A DNA stretch of 64,000 nt from Bacilli bacterium (lineage in GTDB: Bacteria; Bacillota_I; Bacilli_A; RFN20; CAG-288): positions 107,692 to 171,691 of the forward strand of contig CAAGLY010000002.1 in NCBI GenBank assembly GCA_900770925.1, written 5' to 3'. The notes beneath the pieces are model-generated. The model was not told the DNA's origin. It ran no database searches and saw only the letters and a program-made list of their open reading frames with translations. This document shows positions 42,369-50,268 of this stretch, one piece after another (within the stretch, counting starts at the first letter, position 1; every line of letters begins with the position of its first letter). The translations under genes were made by a program, and so were the position numbers.

Positions 42369-43131
42369 GGCCCTTCGGAAGAAGTTCCTCAGGGGCAACT
42401 GGAAGAGGAACAACACCATCAAGGAAGGTCTTGACTTCTGTGATGCTGTCAAAGAAAACGATTTAGCACGGGAAGCAAAGTCCAAGGGTGTCAGGCTTGG
42501 CATTGCTCCGAGCTTTGTCGCTCTTCGTACCATCCGTAAACATGCTCATGGTCTGATTGTTGCTGCTCAGGACTGCCACTATGCAGATCATGGTGCCTAC
42601 ACCTCCTCTGTCTCTGTTCCGAGGCTTGAGGAAATCGGTGTTGACTGGGCTATTATCGGCCATAGCGAGAAGCGTGCTTATGAAGGAGAAACTTCCTTCG
42701 ATTGCAATCGCAAGATTTCTGCGATGGTCAAGAATGGCTTCCATGCCATCTACTGTGTCGGCGAGACTGCCAAGCAGTATGATGAAGGCATTACCAAAGA
42801 TGTCATCCGCGAACAGATTGTCACTGGTTTAAGGAATCTGACCAAAGACCAGAGGAACAATGTTGTCATCGCCTATGAACCGGTTTGGAGTATCGGAACT
42901 GGTAAGAATGCTTCTGCTGAAATTGCCCAGGATATCTGCAGTTATATTCGTGACCTTCTGAATGTTCTTTTCGGAAAGGTTGCTGCTTCTAAGATCTTGA
43001 TCCTCTACGGAGGAAGCGTTAAACCGAACAACGTTAAAGAATACAGGGCTTGCCCGGATATTGATGGCGCACTTGTTGGCGGAGCTAGCTTGAAGTATGA
43101 TTCCTTCAAGGCTCTGTTAGACAATAGGTAA
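42349..43131 (+). CDS. tpiA: Triosephosphate isomerase
   Basis: 260 residues from ATG 42349. Active-site motifs: F-L-[M]-GNWK-[M]-NNT (Lys), IIGHSEKRAYEGE (His) and AYEPVWSIGTG (Glu), and the phosphate loop LYGGSVKPNN. The family start MRKKFxxGNWKMN aligns with codons 42376 onward; both Met here are AGG. I chose ATG 42349, inside pgk, because it is the nearest in-frame ATG; it has no clear ribosome-binding site, so translation is likely coupled to pgk with 20 bases of overlap. TTG 42355 is an alternative start. Confidence 0.92.
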   Translation: MSLRTNKALRKKFLRGNWKRNNTIKEGLDFCDAVKENDLAREAKSKGVRLGIAPSFVALRTIRKHAHGLIVAAQDCHYADHGAYTSSVSVPRLEEIGVDWAIIGHSEKRAYEGETSFDCNRKISAMVKNGFHAIYCVGETAKQYDEGITKDVIREQIVTGLRNLTKDQRNNVVIAYEPVWSIGTGKNASAEIAQDICSYIRDLLNVLFGKVAASKILILYGGSVKPNNVKEYRACPDIDGALVGGASLKYDSFKALLDNR

Positions 43132-43149
43132 ATCCTAAGCTGAATGAAA

Positions 43150-43193
43150 AAGAGGCTGTAAACCTAGAAATAGGTTATAGGCAGCCTCTTTTT
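43150..43193 (+). terminator. Terminator of gap-pgk-tpi
   Basis: Stem AAGAGGCTG ... CAGCCTCTT with inner AACCTA/TAGGTT, followed by TTTTTT. Confidence 0.9.
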
Positions 43194-43271
43194 TGTGTTG
43201 ATTTGCCTGAGCTTCTTTAGATTCTTGAATTGTAAAATGAAATGGGAATGGATGGAAAAACAAAATCTCCC

Positions 43272-43553
43272 TTAGGCTACACGCTGTGGCACAACCTTCC
43301 GGATGGCTTTAACTATTGAAACGAACATGCCTATGACAAGAAAGATTATAAGGAAGAAATGAATTGTTTCTTCTATCGCGTTGCGAAGCATGTGCATGAG
43401 GACAAACTGTAGAGTTCTAGAAGATGTGGCAGAAATGGAAGACATACAAAGAAAGTCCAGAGAGACGGAAATGGGCTCGTGGAAGGTGCTAAGGTACTGG
43501 GAGTGAGGCCTTGCTGTCGGCTCGATGAGAGATACCTGGAACATGTGCATCAT
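43272..43553 (-). CDS. ORF of doubtful status with a hydrophobic C-terminal segment
   Basis: 93 residues with a hydrophobic stretch near the end (FFLIIFLVIGMFVSIV). No ribosome-binding site precedes the ATG, no homologue is recognised, and Met is written ATG eight times but AGG once, unlike genuine genes of this window. The opposite strand is also open in part. It may be a gene fragment or noise. Confidence 0.25.
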   Translation of the reverse strand: MMHMFQVSLIEPTARPHSQYLSTFHEPISVSLDFLCMSSISATSSRTLQFVLMHMLRNAIEETIHFFLIIFLVIGMFVSIVKAIRKVVPQRVA

Positions 43554-43895
43554 TGGGTAGTCGTTCCATTCTTATTTTGATTTACAAAAAAACGCATTTT
43601 TTTAAAAAAAGAAACCGCTTACAATTTAATATGGGTTCTTGCTGTTTTCCCTTTGTCAAGGCACTTTATACAAATACTTCCAATAATTGCTTTTTTTGTG
43701 TTGCAAACAAAAAGTTCTTAAAGGTTTAACATATAGATAGCGAATCTGTAAGAATCGATTCATGAATCGAGGATACATACTTATGAAGAAATTATGATAG
43801 AAAGTTTTTTTCAATAGGTAAGTCTAATTATGACTATCTTGGACCTGTCGAGGGTCCGAAAGCCATGGTGGACTTCTGATAATAGGAGGAAGAAT
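43554..43895 (+). promoter_or_regulatory. Leader of the lipoprotein pair; cre-like site at 43610-43623
   Basis: AT-rich region without a gene. AGAAACCGCTTACA (43610-43623) matches 13 of 14 positions of the cre pattern TGWAANCGNTNWCA. Short inverted repeats CGATTCATGAATCG (43758-43771) and GGACC-TGTCGA-GGGTCC (43841-43857) lie between it and the start codon. Confidence 0.35.
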
Positions 43896-44591
43896 ATGAA
43901 AACTATTAATTTACTTGTTTTCGCTTTAACTGTTTGCTTGTCCTCTTGTGGAAAAGAGACTGGACTTTCTGTAAATCAGAGCCAAACTGGCATTTGCCAA
44001 GATGAAATGGGCAATGCTTATCCAGAAGGCGACCTAACGAAAGAGAATGTCTTCGAGCATCAATATAATTTGATCGTAGATAACATTTTCGCAAAGGAAA
44101 AGAAGCCTATTTGGATTGATACAAAGAAGAATCCGATTATTACGACAAGTGCTTTTAAATTGATACCAATTACCGTATGGATTGGTTTTAATTATTCTCT
44201 TGCAGAGTCTTCTTCCTTCCAATCTTATGTCCCAGTTCTTTCTTATCAATATTCTAGTCCAGGTACCGATATCTATTATTCCTATAAGAAACTCCCAAAG
44301 ATGCAGGAAGCAGATTATAAGACAGAAAAATATGAATTCCCTAGCCGGAATTCCTATTATCTAAGTTATCACTATAAAGAAGAAATTTTTATTAATCCTT
44401 CCTATGTCTTAGAAAAATGCAACACCTCCAAAATAGCAAGGAACTGGGGAATCCGAATGTATGATGAGAACACAGACTCTTTCTGTGAACCATCTCATTT
44501 TTACTTTCTTTGTGATTATAGGTTTGATTCTTTCCAATTGAGGTTGAATTATTCCGATGATCGAACACAATTGGAGTATTACATCGACTAG
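43896..44591 (+). CDS. Lipoprotein, first of a tandem paralogous pair
   Basis: 231 residues from ATG 43896, with GGAGGAAG upstream. Signal peptide with lipobox: MKTINLLVFALTVCLSSCGK (Cys 19). The mature start contains DEMGNAYPEGDLTKENVFE, which resembles DENGFRYKEEWLTKENAFE of the next gene. The body is Tyr/Ser/Phe-rich with no recognised domain; it is presumably tethered to the outer face of the membrane. Arg codons include CGA and CGG, Met includes AGG. Confidence 0.75.
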   Translation: MKTINLLVFALTVCLSSCGKETGLSVNQSQTGICQDEMGNAYPEGDLTKENVFEHQYNLIVDNIFAKEKKPIWIDTKKNPIITTSAFKLIPITVWIGFNYSLAESSSFQSYVPVLSYQYSSPGTDIYYSYKKLPKMQEADYKTEKYEFPSRNSYYLSYHYKEEIFINPSYVLEKCNTSKIARNWGIRMYDENTDSFCEPSHFYFLCDYRFDSFQLRLNYSDDRTQLEYYID

Positions 44592-44607
44592 ATCAGGAGG
44601 TCTGACA

Positions 44608-45318
44608 ATGAAAAAGAAACTACCATTTTGGTTAACATTGCTCCTTTTGACGGGCTGCAATGGAAAGAATGATGTTAGTAATAGCGGCGTTTCGAATCCA
44701 CAAGATTCTTTTCTGACGGATGAAAACGGCTTTCGTTATAAAGAGGAATGGCTCACAAAGGAAAATGCCTTTGAAGAAAAAATCAGCGAACACGAACATG
44801 AAGAACTTGGGATAAGCGGCGCATATTTCGGAAGGACAAGATTTAAGGTTCAAGCGGATCCGTCTTCTTCCATGCCCGTTGATATTATCTATGGGACTAG
44901 TTTTGACCAAGACTATCCCAAATTGCATGGGAAAGAAATTTTTCTTCGTGCTTCTTTCACACTTGTGGACAAAGACAATCAAGAGAATATACAAACAGAG
45001 TATGATATTGCTTCTTTACCGAAATTTGAATTTAACTCTTATGCCTCATTTGACGTGTGTTTTTTAAGTCGAGATATTCGTTATAATATCTTTAACACAT
45101 TCGGCCATGTTCCGGTTGACTTCTCCGTATTCAAAGATAAAATTTCGAACACGAAAAGTTCCTGCCTGTATATTAGTTCATATGCTTTAATGAACGATTC
45201 TTTTCCAGCTAACGATGTGAGAAGATACAAAGCATCAACAGTTGACAATGATTCCATCTACTTTCTATTTGATAAAAATGGAAAGTTGGTTTTCTCTGAA
45301 AAACCGCTCTCTATGTAA
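44608..45318 (+). CDS. Lipoprotein, second of the tandem pair
   Basis: 236 residues from ATG 44608 with AGGAGG upstream. Lipobox in MKKKLPFWLTLLLLTGCNG (Cys 17). The N-terminal mature part shares the DExGxxYxExxLTKENxFE pattern with the preceding gene and otherwise diverges, so an old tandem duplication is likely. No domain recognised. Confidence 0.75.
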   Translation: MKKKLPFWLTLLLLTGCNGKNDVSNSGVSNPQDSFLTDENGFRYKEEWLTKENAFEEKISEHEHEELGISGAYFGRTRFKVQADPSSSMPVDIIYGTSFDQDYPKLHGKEIFLRASFTLVDKDNQENIQTEYDIASLPKFEFNSYASFDVCFLSRDIRYNIFNTFGHVPVDFSVFKDKISNTKSSCLYISSYALMNDSFPANDVRRYKASTVDNDSIYFLFDKNGKLVFSEKPLSM

Positions 45319-45398
45319 AGGAAAAGCTGTCTTAGGCTTTGTTACTAGAGCGAATAGCAACTGCGAAACATTCTGGATTGAATTTGTAGCAAAATAAA

Positions 45399-45442
45399 AC
45401 AAGGTATCTTTCGGTTTTAGCCTATTGATACCTTGTTTTTGT
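45399..45442. terminator. Bidirectional terminator
   Basis: AACAAGGTATC ... GATACCTTGTT flanked by A- and T-runs, between convergent lipoprotein and ABC genes. Confidence 0.85.
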
Positions 45443-47274
45443 TAATCAATCAGATTCTCAGCAGAGAGAGCGAACTGTGCGTTGTAGAGGGAAGCATAGA
45501 AGCCATTCTCAGCAAGCAGGGATTCATGGGTTCCCTGTTCGACAATGTTTCCATCCTTCCTGACTAAGATGAGGTCTGCGTTCTTAATGGTGCTTAATCG
45601 GTGTGCGATGACAAAGGAAGTCTTTCCTTTGCTCAATCGGTCCCTGGCTTCCTGAATCTTTTCCTCGGTTCGAGTATCGACGTTACTCGTTGCTTCATCG
45701 AGAATCAGAAGCGGAGCTTTCTTTAGCCTGGCACGGGCTATGGTGATAAGCTGCTTCTGTCCACCGGAGATCACGCTATCTGCCTTGATTTCGTAGTCGA
45801 GTCCGCCTGGCAGAGAACGGACGAAGTGGGTTAAGTGGGCATCATGGATTGCATTCTTGATATCGTCTTCTGTCACGTCTTTGTTGTTGTAGACAAGATT
45901 CTCTCTTAGGGTTCCATCAAACACCCAGGTGTCCTGAAGGACCATTGCGAATAGAGCATGGACCTCTTCCCGTTTCCTGTCTTTGATGTCAACACCATCA
46001 ATCTTGATAGAACCAGAATTGACTTCATAGAAGCGTTCCAAGAGGTTGACCCTGGTTGTCTTTCCGGCACCAGTAGGTCCGACGATGGCGACTTTCCTTC
46101 CTGGTTTGATCTTTGCAGAGAAGTCGTGGATGATTTCCCGGCTTTCGTTGTATCCGAAGCTGACATGGTCGAATTCGACTTCACCTTTTGTTTCTTCTTC
46201 CTCTCCATGAAGGAAAACGTATTTCTTATCGTCTTCGTTTTCCCTTTCCTTCTCTTCAAGGAAGGAGAAGACACGCCTGCCACTAGCAGCGGCACCTTGA
46301 AGAGAGTTCCTAGACTGTGCAATCTGAGTGAGTGGGTTGCGGAAGAGGTTGACATACCTTAAGAAGGCTGTGATGGTTCCCATTGTGACGCCCCTAGAAC
46401 CATTGACCCTGAACAATCCGCCACTTAAGCAGACAAGTGCATAGCAGACATAGCTCCTAAAGGTCCTAATCGGCATCCTTAAGCCACCGTAGAGTTCAGA
46501 ACGGAACCTGGATTTGGATAAAGCCTGGTTCTTATCTTCGAATCGTTTGTTCCTCTTCTCTTCGGCGTTGAAGAGCTTGATGACCCTCTGTCCATTATCG
46601 TTTTCCTCGACAATGCCGTTGACATCACCGACATCCTGCTGACGTTTGAGGAACTGAGGTCCCGCAAACTTCCTGATGAAGAAGAGAAGAATAGCCCTGA
46701 CTGGGATCCTTGCAATGCAGATGAGGGCCCTTGCCCACTGGGTTGTCAGCCTGGCAATCCTAGCTCCGATAATCCTGAAGAAAGAGTAGATCCTCGTTGC
46801 AACAGACTGAGAGAAGGACTGACCAATCCTGTCGACATCGTTGGTCAGACGGGAGAGGATATCACCGATGGAGTGGGTATCAAAGTAGCGGAGCGGAATC
46901 TTATTGATCTTGATGCTGATCTGCTCTCGTAAGTCCTTCGTATAGAAACTAGAGATAGCAGTCCTGATTAAGGTCGATAAGATATTGGAAACGAATGTGA
47001 CGGAATATAGGATGACAAGAATGATTCCGTAATGGAACACTTTGTCCCTGTTGACGTTGTGTCCTACCCTTCCGTCATTGATGACGTTGGTTAAGTCCGA
47101 CAGAGCCTGTGGTGCATAGATGCCAGTGACGACACAGACAATCAATAGGATAAAGGAAACAATCCTCCAGCCTAAGTATTTCTTCCAGGACTTTCCGAGT
47201 TTCAGAAGAGTCTTTTTGGTCTCTTTGGAATTCCTTTTCTCTTCAGGAGAGATGACATTTACTCTTCTTTTCAT
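45442..47274 (-). CDS. ABC exporter half-transporter (catalytic site subunit)
   Basis: 610 residues from ATG 47274 (AAGGAGGAACTC upstream). Six-segment exporter domain, then ATPase: GPTGAGKTT[M]VNLL, VLQDTWVFDGT, ISGGQKQLITIARA[M]L and LLILDEATSNVDTRTE, and AHRLSTI. Walker B is the canonical DE type. In the membrane region, AGG to Met turns a Arg-studded stretch into FF[M]IIGA[M]IA[M]LTTQW, a normal transmembrane helix. The ATG overlaps the stop of the partner gene (ATGA). The two form a heterodimeric exporter. Confidence 0.93.
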   Translation of the reverse strand: MKRRVNVISPEEKRNSKETKKTLLKLGKSWKKYLGWRIVSFILLIVCVVTGIYAPQALSDLTNVINDGRVGHNVNRDKVFHYGIILVILYSVTFVSNILSTLIRTAISSFYTKDLREQISIKINKIPLRYFDTHSIGDILSRLTNDVDRIGQSFSQSVATRIYSFFRIIGARIARLTTQWARALICIARIPVRAILLFFIRKFAGPQFLKRQQDVGDVNGIVEENDNGQRVIKLFNAEEKRNKRFEDKNQALSKSRFRSELYGGLRMPIRTFRSYVCYALVCLSGGLFRVNGSRGVTMGTITAFLRYVNLFRNPLTQIAQSRNSLQGAAASGRRVFSFLEEKERENEDDKKYVFLHGEEEETKGEVEFDHVSFGYNESREIIHDFSAKIKPGRKVAIVGPTGAGKTTRVNLLERFYEVNSGSIKIDGVDIKDRKREEVHALFAMVLQDTWVFDGTLRENLVYNNKDVTEDDIKNAIHDAHLTHFVRSLPGGLDYEIKADSVISGGQKQLITIARARLKKAPLLILDEATSNVDTRTEEKIQEARDRLSKGKTSFVIAHRLSTIKNADLILVRKDGNIVEQGTHESLLAENGFYASLYNAQFALSAENLID

Positions 47275-49175
47275 AAGCCGAGTTCCTCCTTGGAAAGCTG
47301 AGATAGTGCGATAGAACGATAGGTAGGACAACGATTCAGAAGTTCTTTATGGGTTCCGTATCCGATCCTCTTGCCTTCCTCTAATACGACAATGTGATCG
47401 GCATCCCTGATGGTTCCGATTCGTTGTGCGACAATGATTTTTGTAGCATCTTTTGCTTCTGCCTTTAAGTTCTGACGGACCAAAGAATCGGTCTTGAAGT
47501 CTAAGGCGGAGAAAGAATCATCGAAGACGAAGAACTGAGGATGGACAGCAACGGCACGTGCGATACAAAGACGCTGTCTTTGTCCTCCCGATACGTTGCT
47601 TCCGCCTTGTGCAATCGGAGAATCGTATCCTTTTTCCCTCTTCTCGATGAATTCATCGGCACAGGCGACTTTGGCTGCTTTCTTCCTCTCTTCATCGGTC
47701 CTGTTATTGTTGCCAAGTCCGATGTTCTCTTTGACAGTACCGGAGAAGAGAAGTCCTTTCTGCGGGACAAATCCAATCAAGGAATGAAGGGTCTTCTGTT
47801 TCCTGTCTTTGACATTCACGCCATCAACAAGGACTTCGCCTTCGGTTGCATCGTAGATACGTCCAATCAGGTTGGCAATGGTACTCTTACCACTGCCTGT
47901 CCTACCGATGATAGCAAGGGTCTCTCCTTCTTCTACCTTGAAAGATATATGTTCGAGCCTGTTTTCCTTAGCGTCCGGATAACAGAAGGAAACATCCTTG
48001 AATTCAAGGCTTCCTTTCTGAATCAGATGTTTCTCTTCTTCTGGATCCTTGATACTGTTTTCTGTTTCAAGGATTTCATTGATACGTTTTGCAGAGACAT
48101 TGGCACGAGGAATCCTGAAGAACCTGAATAACAGCATCCTGAAGGACCTGATAATCTGAGTGGATAACCTCATCCTAGAGAGAATCTGCGGATAGGTGAT
48201 GTTACCTTTGTTGATTCCATAGGCACCGATCCAGTAGATGGCTAAGGAGATTCCGTTCCTGACAAGGGTTAATAGCGGACTCCTAAGAGACCTGACGGAA
48301 CCCGTAAAGAGCTGGACTTTCGTCCTCTCTTTATTGGTAGAGGAGAACTTATCTTCCTGGTACTGTTCTCCATTATAGGCACGGACAACACGGATACCAT
48401 TTAGGTTCTCTCTGGTGATTCCGTTCCTTTTATCGAGGAGCTTCTGGGTAAGGCGGAACTTCGGCCTGACAAAGACCATAACCCTGATAAGGAAGGCAAT
48501 CCTGAAGATAACACCGATCATCGTCGGTACCCTTAAGGTCCAAGAGACGGACTGAATCTTGCATATTGCCCAGATTAAAGTAATCGGAGCGGAGAAGAAC
48601 CTACGTAAGATTAATAAATAGGTCCTTTCGAGCTGCTGGACATCGTTTGTTGTACGGGTAATCAAAGATGCGGTGGAATACTTATTGATTTCGGCAAGCG
48701 AGAAAGAAGATACCTTTTCGTTTAAGGAAGTACGAATCTTAGTTGCAACACGTGCCGAGATACTGCTTGCGAAGAAGGAAATGACAACCTGTGCTGCAAC
48801 AAGCCCGAAGGCAACAAGAAGCATCCTTCCAGCCGAAATCCAGAGATCACCCGGAGTGATGGCTGCAATATCCTTGATGGTGGCAAGCATCGAAGCATCA
48901 ACAGACGGATTCCTCTCTAACCTCTCCAGTAATTTATTCCAGCTGAAAGTCGATGGATCATAGAAAGCAGAGGCTCCATGCCTTCCAGACTGTTCCCTAG
49001 CGGCAAAGAACTCACCTGGATTGTGATTATAGTTTAGATAATTGATTTGTTTTGTAATGGTCTCAATGGAATCCATTAAAGTCCTTGTCAGATAGACCTG
49101 TAGGACAGTCAAGCCTAGGATTAGTCCGACATAGAACCAATCACGCTTGGTTAGATTTTTCCTTAGTTTGAACAT
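47271..49175 (-). CDS. ABC exporter half-transporter (degenerate-site subunit)
   Basis: 634 residues from ATG 49175 (AAAGGAGG upstream). Exporter membrane domain with a large extracytoplasmic insert (about 45-130), then ATPase: GRTGSGKSTIANLIG, SGGQRQRLCIARA and FFVFDDSFSALD. The Walker B is DD, not DE: the usual non-catalytic site of heterodimeric multidrug exporters such as BmrCD or TM287/288. VVLEEGK[M]IGYGTH is Met at the family Met position. It lies between marR and its partner in one operon. Confidence 0.93.
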   Translation of the reverse strand: MFKLRKNLTKRDWFYVGLILGLTVLQVYLTRTLMDSIETITKQINYLNYNHNPGEFFAAREQSGRHGASAFYDPSTFSWNKLLERLERNPSVDASMLATIKDIAAITPGDLWISAGRMLLVAFGLVAAQVVISFFASSISARVATKIRTSLNEKVSSFSLAEINKYSTASLITRTTNDVQQLERTYLLILRRFFSAPITLIWAICKIQSVSWTLRVPTMIGVIFRIAFLIRVMVFVRPKFRLTQKLLDKRNGITRENLNGIRVVRAYNGEQYQEDKFSSTNKERTKVQLFTGSVRSLRSPLLTLVRNGISLAIYWIGAYGINKGNITYPQILSRMRLSTQIIRSFRMLLFRFFRIPRANVSAKRINEILETENSIKDPEEEKHLIQKGSLEFKDVSFCYPDAKENRLEHISFKVEEGETLAIIGRTGSGKSTIANLIGRIYDATEGEVLVDGVNVKDRKQKTLHSLIGFVPQKGLLFSGTVKENIGLGNNNRTDEERKKAAKVACADEFIEKREKGYDSPIAQGGSNVSGGQRQRLCIARAVAVHPQFFVFDDSFSALDFKTDSLVRQNLKAEAKDATKIIVAQRIGTIRDADHIVVLEEGKRIGYGTHKELLNRCPTYRSIALSQLSKEELGL

Positions 49176-49599
49176 TCTGTATCCTCCTTTCTTCGAAGAC
49201 GTCGATCCTTTCATCGGTCCTTTCAAGGTACGTCTTCCTCTTCTCTTCTCCCCATCGGTTCACCCTGGTTTCTAGGAAAAGCATTGTCTTTTCCTTTAAC
49301 TGGGTGATTCTTTTTCTTCCCTTATCGGTCAGAGAAAAGTAGGTTATCCGTCCATCGTTTGGATCCTTTTCCCGGATAATCCTTCCTTTTTTCTCGAGTG
49401 ACTTTGCAATGTTAGCCACTCTCCCGGTTCCAAAACCGAGAAGTTTTGCAAAGTCACCGGACTGTACTTTTTTGTGTCTGGAAAGATAGAACCTAAAGGC
49501 TTGTTCTCCTTTCACTGGTGTATGTCCTCTTTGAAAGCGTGTAAGCTTTGCAAAATGGGAGCCGGTACGGCGGATATCGTTTAACAGTTCTTCATCCAT
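49141..49599 (-). CDS. MarR-family transcriptional regulator
   Basis: 152 residues. Winged-helix core GDFAKLLGFGTG[M]VANIAKSL and wing EKDPNDGRITYFSLTDKG[M]K. MarR repressors typically autoregulate and control adjacent efflux genes, with relief by a ligand. The 3' end overlaps the start of the first ABC subunit by 35 bases. A perfect palindrome overlaps its promoter. Confidence 0.9.
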   Translation of the reverse strand: MDEELLNDIRRTGSHFAKLTRFQRGHTPVKGEQAFRFYLSRHKKVQSGDFAKLLGFGTGRVANIAKSLEKKGRIIREKDPNDGRITYFSLTDKGRKRITQLKEKTMLFLETRVNRWGEEKRKTYLERTDERIDVFEERRIQNVQTKEKSNQA

Positions 49600-49621
49600 T
49601 GAGTATCCCTCCTGTCAGATG

Positions 49622-49650
49622 TCTCACACTGTGAGATAATGGATATTATA
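49622..49650 (-). promoter_or_regulatory. Promoter and palindromic operator of marR-ABC operon
   Basis: The perfect palindrome TCTCACA-C-TGTGAGA (49622-49636) lies right after the minus-strand -10 TATAAT (49650-49645). A bound repressor here would block initiation. Confidence 0.75.
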
Positions 49651-49684
49651 GTGTCCTTTTCCCTGAATTCAAGAAATATTTTTA

Positions 49685-49991
49685 CAGGGAGCCGACCTGT
49701 ACGGAAGGAGACGCCAAGGAGAGAAGATGCACCTGCTGCGGTGAAGTACTGGGAAGCAGAACGATCAAATCTTCAGGTCATTCTTATGGTGATTGGATAA
49801 CAGATAAGGAACCTAACTATACTGAAGATGGCGAAAAACATCACACATGCTCCGTATGCGTACATAAGGAGACGGAAACTATTGCTAAGTTTGAAAAGAA
49901 AGATAATAAATCTGGTGTAGTAATTGGTATTGTTTGCAGTGTTCTTGGCTGTTGTTTGCTTTGGATTGTGGTGCCATTGCTGAAGAAGTAA
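49685..49991 (+). pseudogene. C-terminal remnant of a Cys-repeat surface protein
   Basis: The frame reads EPTCTEGDAKERRCTCCGE, then GHSYGDWITDKEPNYTEDG and EKHHTCSVCVHKETE, typical of the repeats in large Firmicutes surface proteins, followed by a hydrophobic anchor VVIGIVCSVLGCCLLWIVV and KK before TAA. There is no start codon or ribosome-binding site; only about 100 residues remain. The rest of the gene is gone. The region 49992-50268 holds nothing else but the promoter of the next gene. Confidence 0.8.
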
Positions 49992-50189
49992 AACATGGAG
50001 GTCAATGGCTATTCTGCTAATGGCATCTTGTTGTTTGCTTGTAAATTGGGTCATACAAGAAACGAAAACCTATTCTGGTGTTTCGAACGAACTGGAGGCT
50101 TTTTTCTTTTTGAGCGCTACTTCTTTTGTTTGAAAAAGAACTCTTGTTGGTTTTGAAGTAGTCTATTCGTTTCTCTATCCTTTCTTCTC

Positions 50190-50218
50190 TTTGCATTAGT
50201 ATAGTGTAGTAGCTATAA
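50190..50218 (+). promoter_or_regulatory. Promoter of the lipoprotein cluster
   Basis: TTGCAT and TATAAT separated by 17 bases, about 50 bases upstream of the GTG start. Confidence 0.75.
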
Positions 50219-50268
50219 TTGTTTTGGATTTTAATAACCCTATTTTTCTTTTAAAAGGAGTCTATAAC

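Noticed and set aside
47271..49175. Walker B DD in the ABC subunit as evidence of a dead transporter
   Set aside because: One degenerate site is normal for heterodimeric exporters, and the partner has an intact site.
49773..50054. Minus-strand ORF of 93 codons across the surface-protein remnant
   Set aside because: The plus strand carries clear repeat and anchor motifs, so this frame is its shadow.
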